This document shows positions 16,682 through 22,568 of a stretch of 22,568 bases of DNA, piece by piece. The DNA is from CAMXAS01 sp964442435. Lineage in GTDB: Bacteria; Bacteroidota; Bacteroidia; Bacteroidales; P3. The stretch covers positions 1-22,568 of the forward strand of contig CAYTZG010000025.1 in the NCBI GenBank assembly GCA_964442435.1. The letters run 5' to 3'. The translations under genes and the position numbers were made by a program. Position 1 is the first letter of the stretch. Each line of letters starts with the position of its first letter. The notes beneath the pieces are model-generated. The model was given only the letters and a program-made list of their open reading frames with translations. It ran no database searches and was not told the DNA's origin.

Positions 16682-17962
16682 ATGCAGAAAGACACGCAGA
16701 TTTTCGATCTTATCGAACAGGAAAGAAAGCGTCAGACGTCCGGCCTGGAGCTGATCGCTTCCGAAAACTTCGTTTCGGATCAGGTAATGGCGGCCATGGG
16801 TTCGGTCATGACGAACAAATACGCCGAAGGCTATCCCGGCAAGCGTTACTACGGCGGTTGCCAGATCGTTGACCAAAGCGAACAGCTGGCCATCGACCGC
16901 GTCAAGCAGCTCTTCGGTGCCGAATGGGCCAACGTGCAGCCGCACTCCGGCGCGCAGGCCAATATGGCCGTATTGCTCGCCTGCCTCAAGCCCGGCGACA
17001 CGTTCATGGGCCTCGACCTCTCGCACGGCGGTCACCTTTCGCACGGCTCGCCCGTCAACTCGTCGGGTATCCTCTACCGTCAGGTAGCCTATATGGTGGA
17101 CGAGGAAACCGGCACGATCAACTACGACAAGATGGAGGAAGTGGCCATGCGCGAAAAGCCGAAGCTCATCATCGGCGGCGCCTCCGCCTATTCCCGCGAC
17201 TGGGATTGGAAGCGTATGCGTGAAATCGCCGACAAAATCGGCGCCATCCTCATGGCCGACATCTCGCACCCCTCCGGCCTCATCGCGCGCGGCTTGCTCA
17301 ACAACCCGCTGCCGCACTGCCACATCGTTACCACCACGACGCACAAGACGCTGAGAGGTCCGCGCGGCGGTCTTATCATGATGGGCAAGGACTTCGAAAA
17401 CCCCTGGGGCTTGAAAACGCCCAAGGGCCAAATCAAGATGATGTCGCAGCTGTTGGATTCGGCGGTATTCCCCGGCGTTCAGGGCGGCCCGCTCGAACAC
17501 GTCATCGCGGCCAAGGCCGTGGCGTTCGGCGAATGCCTCAGCGATGAATACCTCGCCTACGTAAAACAGGTGAAGGCCAACGCGCAGGCCATGTGCCAGG
17601 CCTTTATCTCCAAGGGCTACAAAGTGATTTCCGGCGGCACCGACAACCACCTGATGCTGATTGACCTCCGCACCAAGTTCCCCGAACTGACGGGTAAGGT
17701 GGCCGAAAACACGTTGGTACGGGCCGATATCACGATTAACAAGAACATGGTGCCGTTCGACAGTCGCACGCCGTTCACTACCTCCGGTATCCGCGTGGGT
17801 ACGCCGGCCGTCACGACGCGTGGTCTGAAAGAAGCCGATATGCCGGTTATCGTTGACCTCATCGACCAGGTACTCTCCGATGTGGAAAACGAACAGGTGT
17901 TGGCCAAGGTACGCAAGACCGTCAACGACATGATGTCGCCGCGTCCCCTCTACGCTTGGTAA
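16682..17962 (+). CDS. glyA: Serine hydroxymethyltransferase
   Basis: A 426-residue PLP enzyme interconverting serine and glycine with tetrahydrofolate, the main source of one-carbon units. The start at 16682 (MQKDTQIFDLIEQE) is chosen because it gives the usual family length and N-terminus; the upstream in-frame ATG at 16631 falls at the predicted transcription start. Signature regions are LELIASENFVS, YAEGYPGKRYYGGC, QPHSGAQANMAVLLA, MADISHPSGLIA and TTTTHKTLRGPRGG, where Lys222 forms the Schiff base with PLP. It is divergent from purL, and both serve purine synthesis: purL directly, glyA through glycine and formyl-folate. A terminator follows 22 nt after the stop. Confidence 0.97.
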   Translation: MQKDTQIFDLIEQERKRQTSGLELIASENFVSDQVMAAMGSVMTNKYAEGYPGKRYYGGCQIVDQSEQLAIDRVKQLFGAEWANVQPHSGAQANMAVLLACLKPGDTFMGLDLSHGGHLSHGSPVNSSGILYRQVAYMVDEETGTINYDKMEEVAMREKPKLIIGGASAYSRDWDWKRMREIADKIGAILMADISHPSGLIARGLLNNPLPHCHIVTTTTHKTLRGPRGGLIMMGKDFENPWGLKTPKGQIKMMSQLLDSAVFPGVQGGPLEHVIAAKAVAFGECLSDEYLAYVKQVKANAQAMCQAFISKGYKVISGGTDNHLMLIDLRTKFPELTGKVAENTLVRADITINKNMVPFDSRTPFTTSGIRVGTPAVTTRGLKEADMPVIVDLIDQVLSDVENEQVLAKVRKTVNDMMSPRPLYAW

Positions 17963-17984
17963 ACCACCAACCGCAATCAAACGG

Positions 17985-18014
17985 AAAAGCGGGGCAGTGG
18001 CTCCGCTTTTCTTT
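17985..18014 (+). terminator. Rho-independent terminator of glyA
   Basis: A hairpin with arms AAAAGCGG (17985-17992) and CCGCTTTT (18003-18010) and a 10-base loop, followed by a further CTTTT, lies 22 nt after the glyA stop. Confidence 0.75.
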
Positions 18015-18030
18015 TACCCACCTTATTGGT

Positions 18031-18310
18031 GGCTGGCCTTGCGGGCAGGCGGCCGACGAGCTGCCTTTGGCGAGCGAGGAGTGCCTTCGCGCTAGGGGGC
18101 CGCTTAACGCTCCACGCGCAGTGGTCGTTTCTTTTGGTAAAACCTTTTCTTTTCGACAAAAGAAAAGGTTTTAAGTCCGCGCGATGTGCAGCATCGCGCT
18201 AAAACGAGGCGGTGTGTAACGTCGCTAAGCCGTTTAACTTTCGCTTCGTTGAAGTTCGGCGGCGCCTCGGCATAGTCCAAGCAAGCTTGGCCTCTGCGCT
18301 CGGCTTGCAC
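18031..18310. repeat. Modular intergenic repeat, copy 1 (modules B, H, D0, D, C)
   Basis: This fills most of the 445-base gap between the glyA stop and the next start. Parts in plus-strand order: module B (core 18052-18087, identical over 36 bases to 22376-22411); hairpin H (18138-18173); small hairpin D0 (18181-18197, GCGATG/CATCGC); module D (18188-18228, 38 of 41 bases identical to 20599-20639); and module C (18236-18303), containing AACTT/AAGTT and CCAAG/CTTGG stems, also seen at 22280-22353. No gene is supported here. An AT-rich tract (18379-18400) precedes the next start. Bases 18311-18378 show nothing recognisable. Confidence 0.85.
18138..18173. repeat. Hairpin H, copy 1
   Basis: A perfect 16-bp stem (5' arm TAAAACCTTTTCTTTT) with loop CGAC. 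The core TTTTCTTTTCC arm is shared with the copies at 20496-20531 and 22464-22497. It is followed by AAGTCCG rather than a T-run, so it is not a standard terminator. Confidence 0.85.
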
Positions 18311-18407
18311 GAACTTTCCGCTTTTTTTGCTGAAGCGAGTGACACATCAACCAATATAGCAACGACAATAACAACAGAGTATATATAATAAAATCATTTA
18401 GATCAAA

Positions 18408-18923
18408 ATGAACGAAAATCAAGAAAAGACAGAACAGGCGGGCACGCCTGCCAAACCGCACCGCAAGTGGCGCCGCATCCGCAACATCACGCTCGCCGCC
18501 TTGGTGGCGGCCTTGGCCCTGTTCATAGGCTTCAAGTTCTACTTCCCCTACGGGGAGGGCGTCAAGACCGGACAGCTGAACTTCGTGGTACGCAAAGGCG
18601 TCATCTTCAAGACCTACGAAGGCAAGCTCATACAAACCGGCTTCTGGACAAACCAGCCCGGCAAAATCCAGTCCAACGAGTTCAACTTCTCGATTGCCGA
18701 CAAAGCCATCGCCGACACGCTCATGCACGCCGGCGGCCAGCTCGTGGAGCTGCGCTACGTGGAGTATTTCGGCGCCCTGCCTTGGCGCGGGCACTCTAAA
18801 TACGTCGTCAACGGCATCGTGAACATCACGCCGGTAGGCGGCGCGGAATCCACCTTGCCGCCCTTGGATGCCGTCTCCCCCGCGGGCGAGATGCCCTTGG
18901 AGGGCAGCGCCTTGCCGCAATAG
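18408..18923 (+). CDS. Conserved membrane-anchored protein of unknown function
   Basis: A 171-residue protein with a charged N-terminus (1-26), one transmembrane helix (about 27-45, ITLAALVAALALFIGF) and an outward-facing domain of about 100 residues: YGEGVKTGQLNFVVRKGVIFKTYEGKLIQTGFW. This resembles a small family widespread in Bacteroidota whose members are sometimes mislabelled 6-phosphogluconate dehydrogenase. There is no Rossmann motif and no catalytic signature, so that label should not be copied. The tail is Pro/Ala/Glu-rich. It stands alone between the copy 1 repeat and a strong terminator, with an AT-rich leader and no clear Shine-Dalgarno sequence, typical of the phylum. Function unknown. 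Confidence 0.85.
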   Translation: MNENQEKTEQAGTPAKPHRKWRRIRNITLAALVAALALFIGFKFYFPYGEGVKTGQLNFVVRKGVIFKTYEGKLIQTGFWTNQPGKIQSNEFNFSIADKAIADTLMHAGGQLVELRYVEYFGALPWRGHSKYVVNGIVNITPVGGAESTLPPLDAVSPAGEMPLEGSALPQ

Positions 18924-18935
18924 ACGCGCTGAGGT

Positions 18936-18973
18936 ATAAAAAAAGGGCGACCGCATGGCCGCCCTTTTTTTAT
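18936..18973. terminator. Strong bidirectional terminator between converging genes
   Basis: Arms ATAAAAAAAGGGCG and CGCCCTTTTTTTAT form a 14-bp stem around a 10-base loop, with A and T runs on both sides. It lies 12 nt after the plus-strand stop and 12 nt before the 3' end of the minus-strand VOC gene, so it can serve both. Confidence 0.9.
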
Positions 18974-18985
18974 GTCCTGCAAGGT

Positions 18986-20074
18986 CTACCGCCGCAGGAA
19001 GCGGAGGCAAAGCACCATCCAGTTGGGCAGGGCCTTCTCGGCGGGACGCTTGCCCACGTTGAGGAAGATGCCGTACTTCTTTAAAATCGGCACGCGGCAA
19101 GTTTCCACATATTCGATGAGCGTGCCCGACGGGTCTTCGTTGTAGGAGAAATGGCCGGCGGCGTCGCCCATGTCGAAATTATCCCGCTGCTTCATGCTGT
19201 CAACCGTAAACGGGCAGTTCAGCGCGGCCGCCTTCTCGCGCAGCGCGTTCATGCGGCGGATGTCGTAACATATCTGGATAAAGCCGAGTTCGCCCCACAT
19301 ACGGTTTTCGAAAATCTTGCGGCAGGGCGTCGGGCGGTCGAGCGCCTGTATCAGTTCAATTTCGCTTACGCCCAACAGCTTGGAGAAGTTGCCTTGGCGT
19401 GGCGTGCCCTGCGTCAAGAGCACGCGGCGGAAGCGGACGCCCGGCGTGCCCAAGGCCGACAGGTCGGCGAACGTATCCGTTTGGTCGCTCAGCACCACGT
19501 CGTAGTCCAGCATATCGCGGTAGAACGCAATGGCCGCCTCCATGTCGTGCGTGCCCACCAAGCCGCCGTAAACGCCGCCCGTGGGTTTGTTCTCGTTGCA
19601 GAACCAAGCCTTTTCCTCGCTCACCTCCACCACTTGGAAGCGGTTGCCGTAGGGGTCGGTCAGATAATAGTAGTCGCGGCCCAGGGCGTCTTTGTAGATT
19701 TGGCTTACGGCCGCCTTGCGGTCGATATGGAACTTATGCGCCTTGACCGCGCTGCGGCACTTGATTTTGCAGGCATATACGCCGTAGTCGCCCGGCATCA
19801 CGTCAAAGTCGGGACGGCGCGGCTCAAAGCCCGTGTGCTGCCATATTTCGAAACCGCCGCCCCCTTGCAGGTTCATCGCCAGGATGGCGTGACGCGGCCG
19901 CGGCTTCCCGTCCGTATAAGGCAGCATGAATTCGGCCGGCGCCTTCTCGTCGAAGATGACGATGTCGGTGCCAAGGTTGGCCTTATACCAGGCGAAGGCT
20001 TCGGCCACATCCGACACGCCGATGCCTACTTGCTGAATGCCGCAGATGAGCGGCTGTCCGTTATTTTTATTCAT
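18986..20074 (-). CDS. VOC (glyoxalase/dioxygenase) superfamily protein with four modules
   Basis: A 362-residue protein built of repeated beta-alpha-beta3 units of the vicinal oxygen chelate fold. Unit 1 starts at GIQQVGIGVSD and ends in GFEIWQHTG; unit 2 ends at YYLTDPYGNRFQVVEV; unit 3 opens with GGVYGGLVGTHDMEAAIAF and ends in SEIELIQAL; unit 4 runs from WGELGFIQICYDI to NEDPSGTLIEYVET. Candidate metal ligands are Gln15 and Glu76, and Gln267 and Glu321; the His common at the first position is Gln here, as in some glyoxalase I enzymes. The family covers lactoylglutathione lyase, extradiol dioxygenases, epimerases and resistance proteins, so the substrate cannot be named. There is no signal peptide, so it is likely cytoplasmic. 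It appears to be a single-gene unit, with a palindrome in its leader. Confidence 0.85.
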   Translation of the reverse strand: MNKNNGQPLICGIQQVGIGVSDVAEAFAWYKANLGTDIVIFDEKAPAEFMLPYTDGKPRPRHAILAMNLQGGGGFEIWQHTGFEPRRPDFDVMPGDYGVYACKIKCRSAVKAHKFHIDRKAAVSQIYKDALGRDYYYLTDPYGNRFQVVEVSEEKAWFCNENKPTGGVYGGLVGTHDMEAAIAFYRDMLDYDVVLSDQTDTFADLSALGTPGVRFRRVLLTQGTPRQGNFSKLLGVSEIELIQALDRPTPCRKIFENRMWGELGFIQICYDIRRMNALREKAAALNCPFTVDSMKQRDNFDMGDAAGHFSYNEDPSGTLIEYVETCRVPILKKYGIFLNVGKRPAEKALPNWMVLCLRFLRR

Positions 20075-20099
20075 TTTTTTCTAATTTTTCATTTCAATC

Positions 20100-20116
20100 G
20101 GGGACGTTCCGTCCCC
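20100..20116. promoter_or_regulatory. Perfect inverted repeat upstream of the VOC gene
   Basis: GGGGACGTTCCGTCCCC has 7-bp arms and a 3-base centre and lies 26 nt before the VOC start codon. It could be an operator or an mRNA leader hairpin. There is no T-run in either direction, so it is not a terminator. Confidence 0.35.
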
Positions 20117-20129
20117 ACACCCATTTAGT

Positions 20130-20187
20130 GCGATGTTGCACATCGCTATCTCGTTACCTTTTCTTGTTCCGCCAAGAAAAGGTAACG
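20130..20187. repeat. Hairpins D0 and H, copy 4 of the intergenic repeat
   Basis: Two stems occur in the order D0 then H, reversed relative to copies 1 and 2. D0 is GCGATG/CATCGC (20130-20146, loop TTGCA). H is a 15-bp stem (20152-20187) with arm CGTTACCTTTTCTTG and loop TTCCGC. The core TTACCTTTTCTT matches copy 3, but the loop differs. Confidence 0.75.
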
Positions 20188-20383
20188 CCAAAAGAAGCTC
20201 CCGCTTACGGATTTAACCCTCAAGTCATTACAAGTCCCTCGCTGAAAAATTTAAACTCGCAACTGCGTTGCTCAAACAAAAATTTTTCTACGCTCGTTCT
20301 TGTATGCCTTTACGGGCTAAATCCTATTGCGGTTCTTTTGCTTACGCACGCGTAGTTCCCCGCCGCGTAAGCCTCGCGCGATG
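20188..20383. other. Intergenic stretch with a compound hairpin, no gene
   Basis: This 196-base stretch between two repeat copies has no convincing coding frame. It contains a nested hairpin at 20244-20288: outer arms GAAAAATTT/AAATTTTTC and inner arms GCAAC/GTTGC around TGC. A GCAAC/GTTGC stem also appears at 22123-22137. The rest shows nothing recognisable. Confidence 0.5.
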
Positions 20384-20639
20384 GCCGGCCTCGTGTGTAG
20401 GCGTGCCGACGCAGCGTGCCGTATGGCACGCAAGGAGTGCCTTAGCGCTAGGTTGGCCGCCTTGACGCTCTGCGCGTAGCAGTCGTTTCTTTTGGTAAAA
20501 CCTTTTCTTTTCGATAAAAGAAAAGGTTTTAAGTCCGTGCGATGCGAAGCATCGCGCTAAACCGCAGCGGCTGTTGGCGCCATCGCCGCCTATCGGTTGC
20601 AGCATCGCACTAAAACAAGGCGGTGTGTAACGCCGCTAA
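20384..20639. repeat. Modular intergenic repeat, copy 2 (modules B, H, D0, D)
   Basis: Module B (about 20384-20495) shares 36 identical bases (20433-20468) with 22401-22436. Inside it, the segment of copies 1 and 3 around GCCTTTGGC is replaced by a different perfect hairpin, GCGTGCC/GGCACGC. Hairpin H follows (20496-20531, 16 bp, loop CGAT). D0 is at 20539-20555 (GCGATGC/GCATCGC). After 43 unrelated bases comes module D (20599-20639). Module D ends in CGCTAA, whose CTA is the reverse complement of the TAG stop codon of the SDR gene at 20636-20638. The whole lies between the VOC gene start and the SDR gene end; no coding sequence is supported. Confidence 0.85.
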
Positions 20640-21430
20640 TTAGGTTTTACCCTGCCGGCAAGGGCATAGTATATAGCAGGTATATACCGACGGAAATACA
20701 CCATCAATACATCCATGCGACACACGTAAATCTCCTTGCGGTTCCGGCGCACGGCCCGCATAATCTTCCGCGCGCAGGTCTCGGCCGAAATGCCGTTGGC
20801 CTGGGCGTGGTCCATAACGCCGTACTCCTTGCCCTCTTTCGTCAATGCGTGCAGCGACACGTCCGTAAGGATGCGGCCGGGGCATACCATCGTCACGCGG
20901 ATGCCGTTGCCGCTCTCTTCGGCGCGGAGGGTTTCGAAGAAACCGTGCAGGGCATGTTTGGCCGCCGAATAGGCCGACCGCTGCGGAAAACCGAACAGGC
21001 CCACAATGCTGCTGATAACCACGAAATGCCCGTGTCCGCGGCCCAACATGCCCGGCAGCATGGCCTTGGCCAGCTGCACCGCGCCGAAATAGTCGGTCTC
21101 CATCAACCGCCGGTCGATGTCCATCGGCGTCTCCCGCACGAGCGACCGCTGGCTGATGCCGCCGTTGAGCACGAGCAAATCCACCGCCCCGAAACGGGCC
21201 GTCACCGTGCGCGCCGCCTCATCCATCGAAGCCGGGTCGGTAAGGTCCAACGGCACCACCACCGCCTTGTCGGGATGGGCGCACTGCCGCCGCACCTCCT
21301 CCAATACGTCGGTGCGGCGCGCCGAAAGCACCACCGTACACCCTTCGGCCGAATAGGCCAGGGCCAACGCCCGTCCGATGCCCGACGAGGCGCCGGTAAT
21401 CCACACCACGGTATGTTCCGTCACACGCAT
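20636..21430 (-). CDS. Short-chain dehydrogenase/reductase (SDR)
   Basis: A 264-residue classical SDR. The NAD(P)-binding motif is TGASSGIG (12-19). The Arg-rich stretch SARR after the second strand suggests NADP preference. LVLNGGIS (86-93) replaces the usual NNAG motif. The catalytic set is Ser140/141, Tyr154 and Lys158 (SAYSAAK). The PGR/T motif (VCPGRILTD) and a basic, aromatic C-terminus (MVYFRRYIPAIYYALAGR) follow, suggesting membrane association. This resembles the DHRS7-like SDR group acting on lipophilic substrates; the real substrate is unknown. It lies 13 nt after skp with an AT-rich spacer, so it is likely cotranscribed with the outer-membrane chaperone gene. Its TAG stop lies within repeat module D. 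Confidence 0.92.
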   Translation of the reverse strand: MRVTEHTVVWITGASSGIGRALALAYSAEGCTVVLSARRTDVLEEVRRQCAHPDKAVVVPLDLTDPASMDEAARTVTARFGAVDLLVLNGGISQRSLVRETPMDIDRRLMETDYFGAVQLAKAMLPGMLGRGHGHFVVISSIVGLFGFPQRSAYSAAKHALHGFFETLRAEESGNGIRVTMVCPGRILTDVSLHALTKEGKEYGVMDHAQANGISAETCARKIMRAVRRNRKEIYVCRMDVLMVYFRRYIPAIYYALAGRVKPN

Positions 21431-21443
21431 AGCCGTATATATC

Positions 21444-22034
21444 TTAGTTGCTTAAACTCTTGCTGAACGTGTTGGGCTTGGAGTCGGTGCTCACGTTGAT
21501 GCTGCTCTGCTTCTTGTCATCGGGCGAATACCCCATGTCCTTGAGCACCTCGTTGCTGATGTCGCTCTTGGGGTCGGCATACAGCAGGTTGGCGTTGTCG
21601 CTGCGGTCAAACACGAACATATAGCTCCGTTGCTTGGCCTTCTTCTCGATGGCGTTGTAAATCTTGTCCTGAATGGGCCGGATCAACTCCTCGCGTTTCT
21701 TGTACAGGTCGCCGTCGTTGCCGAAGCGCTTTTTCTGCAGTTCCTTGGCTTCCTTTTCTTTCTGCACGATTTCGTTCTCGCGGCGGTTCTTCATGTCCTG
21801 CGTCAGCAAGGGCGCCTCGTTCTGATAACGTTTGTAGAGCGCGTCGATTTCCGCGAACTTATCCTCTATTTCCTTCTGCCAGGCGATGGCCTGATCGTCT
21901 ATCTGCTTCTGCGCCGCTTCGAATTCCGGCACGTTGGAGAGGATGTAGCGCGTATCGACGTAGGCATATTTCTGCCCGAACGCGAGGGCCGAGCCGCCCA
22001 ACAGCAGCAGGGCCGCAATCCAAAATCTTTTCAT
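21444..22034 (-). CDS. skp: OmpH/Skp-family periplasmic chaperone
   Basis: A 196-residue protein with a clear signal peptide (MKRFWIAALLLLGGSALAFG). It then starts with the family's typical first strand, QKYAYVDTRYILSNVPEFE. A long charged coiled-coil segment (about 40-130, for example KEIEDKFAEIDALYKRY and QKEKEAKELQKKRFG) corresponds to the tentacles, and the segment IYNAIEKKAKQRSYMFVFD closes the beta body. Skp homologues hold unfolded outer-membrane proteins in the periplasm for the BAM complex. In Bacteroidota bamA is normally followed by one or two ompH genes; here bamA's end lies 466 nt upstream. That gap holds repeat copy 3. A Ser/Asn-rich tail extends the usual C-terminus. Confidence 0.94.
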   Translation of the reverse strand: MKRFWIAALLLLGGSALAFGQKYAYVDTRYILSNVPEFEAAQKQIDDQAIAWQKEIEDKFAEIDALYKRYQNEAPLLTQDMKNRRENEIVQKEKEAKELQKKRFGNDGDLYKKREELIRPIQDKIYNAIEKKAKQRSYMFVFDRSDNANLLYADPKSDISNEVLKDMGYSPDDKKQSSINVSTDSKPNTFSKSLSN

Positions 22035-22279
22035 GGCTTTAAGTTTTTTAAACTATGTATTTATACAAAAAACGTGCCGAGGCCTGCGCCCGTTAAGCGG
22101 TCGGTCGCTCCCTTCCGAAACCGCAACTAAGCGTTGCTGGGTTTCTCCAGGGACGCCGCCCGCTTTTCGCCCAGCGCGCACAGACGTCATGTTTTACGCA
22201 GTACCCGTTTTCCCACCGCAGCCAGCTCCGCTTTGTACCGCGTCCCGCTGTCGGGCGTCTTTATATATGCCGCGGGCGT
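22035..22279. other. skp upstream region, no gene
   Basis: An AT-rich leader of about 40 bases precedes the skp start (minus strand reads TTTTTTGTATAAATACATAG), which could hold a promoter, although TAnnTTTG is not matched. A GCAAC/GTTGC mini-hairpin lies at 22123-22137. A minus-strand open frame runs through 22187-22300 but has no recognisable start or family. Nothing else is supported. Confidence 0.4.
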
Positions 22280-22497
22280 TTCACCTTCGCTTCGCTCATG
22301 TGAAGTTCGGCTGCGCCTTGGCATAGTCCAAGTGAACTTGGCTTCTGCGCGAGGGGTGGCCTTGTGGGCCGGCGTGCCGACGAGCTGCCTTTGGCGAGCG
22401 AGGAGTGCCTTAGCGCTAGGTTGGCCGCCTTGACGCGCCGCGCGTAGCGGTCGTTTCTTTTCGGTTACCTTTTCTTTTCGATAAAAGAAAAGGTAAT
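22280..22497. repeat. Modular intergenic repeat, copy 3 (modules C, B, H) between bamA and skp
   Basis: Module order is C then B then H, unlike copy 1 (B, H, D0, D, C). C (22280-22353) has stems TTCAC/GTGAA and CCAAG/CTTGG (22328-22341). B (about 22361-22463) shares 36 identical bases with copy 1 (22376-22411) and 36 with copy 2 (22401-22436). H (22464-22497) has a 14-bp stem plus a wobble pair, arm TTACCTTTTCTTTT, loop CGAT. On the minus strand H begins 3 nt after the bamA stop and precedes the skp message. Confidence 0.85.
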
Positions 22498-22500
22498 ATC

Positions 22501-22568
22501 TTACCAATCCAACGATTGGTTGATGGAGAAGTGGAAGTGGCTGCCGTTGGCTTTGGGATCGCCCGGTA
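22501..22568 (-). CDS. bamA: C-terminal end of BamA (Omp85), partial
   Basis: Only 21 full codons before a TAA stop (22501-22503) are visible, reading PGDPKANGSHFHFSINQSLDW. The alternating pattern SHFHFSINQSLDW with a terminal aromatic residue is an outer-membrane beta-signal, the last strand of a beta-barrel. The position just upstream of skp is where bamA normally lies in Bacteroidota. BamA inserts barrel proteins into the outer membrane. The assignment rests on gene order and a short peptide; another barrel protein remains possible. Confidence 0.6.
   Translation of the reverse strand, partial: PGDPKANGSHFHFSINQSLDW

Noticed and set aside
18138..18173. Hairpin H as a Rho-independent terminator
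   Set aside because: The stem is AT-rich and followed by AAGTCCG rather than a T-run. glyA already has a better terminator at 17985-18014. The same holds for the other copies.
17977..18310. Small minus-strand frames across repeat copy 1
   Set aside because: Their peptides (KKRPLR, PSAKALLARQRQLVG) are translations of the repeat modules and recur in all copies, which marks them as repeat-derived rather than a gene family.
20342..20605. Minus-strand frame across repeat copy 2
   Set aside because: Same repeat-derived peptide; it spans two hairpins and lacks a coding signature.
22187..22507. Minus-strand frame across repeat copy 3, partly outside the repeat
   Set aside because: Its first half is repeat-derived. 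The second half (AELAAVGKRVLRK) has no recognised family or independent start.

Overview
The window is about 22.6 kb of GC-rich DNA from a bacterium of the phylum Bacteroidota, most likely a Bacteroidales-type lineage; I cannot place it further. The evidence is two proteins with C-terminal type IX secretion (T9SS) sorting domains, a PorW/SprE-like T9SS lipoprotein, the bamA end followed by an OmpH/Skp chaperone, the PASTA-protein/RluD neighbourhood, and a TAnnTTTG-type promoter in place of sigma70 boxes. Both ends cut through genes, so the window may be a whole contig.

Left part (1-3575): the 3' portion of a very large secreted multidomain protein. It begins inside a 240-bp tandem repeat, continues through a Ser/Thr/Ala/Met-rich linker and ends with a T9SS sorting domain and a terminator. 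Middle part (3576-16488): seven genes on the minus strand with gaps of no more than about 35 nt. In transcription order they are purL, porW, polA, a PASTA membrane protein, a second T9SS cargo protein, rluD and a tyrosine recombinase. No terminator is visible between them, so they probably form one long transcription unit combining purine synthesis, DNA repair, T9SS function and rRNA modification. A divergent promoter region (16489-16681) separates purL from glyA.

Right part (16682-22568): glyA on plus; a small conserved membrane-anchored protein on plus; a VOC-superfamily protein on minus; and a minus-strand cluster of bamA (only its last codons), skp and an SDR oxidoreductase. The three large gene-free gaps (17963-18407, 20075-20635, 22035-22500) are not ordinary spacers. 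They hold four copies of one hairpin (13-16 bp stem, conserved core, outer stem bases that change in compensating pairs) plus further shared modules, each 36-41 nt or a small hairpin, arranged in different orders. One sits between bamA and skp. Another ends exactly at the stop codon of the SDR gene. I consider this modular, covarying repeat family the most interesting unexplained signal.

Functionally, purL and glyA feed purine and one-carbon metabolism; polA serves DNA repair and replication; porW and the two sorting-domain proteins belong to T9SS export; bamA and skp build the outer membrane. Apart from the lone recombinase and the repeats I see no mobile element, tRNA, rRNA or CRISPR array.
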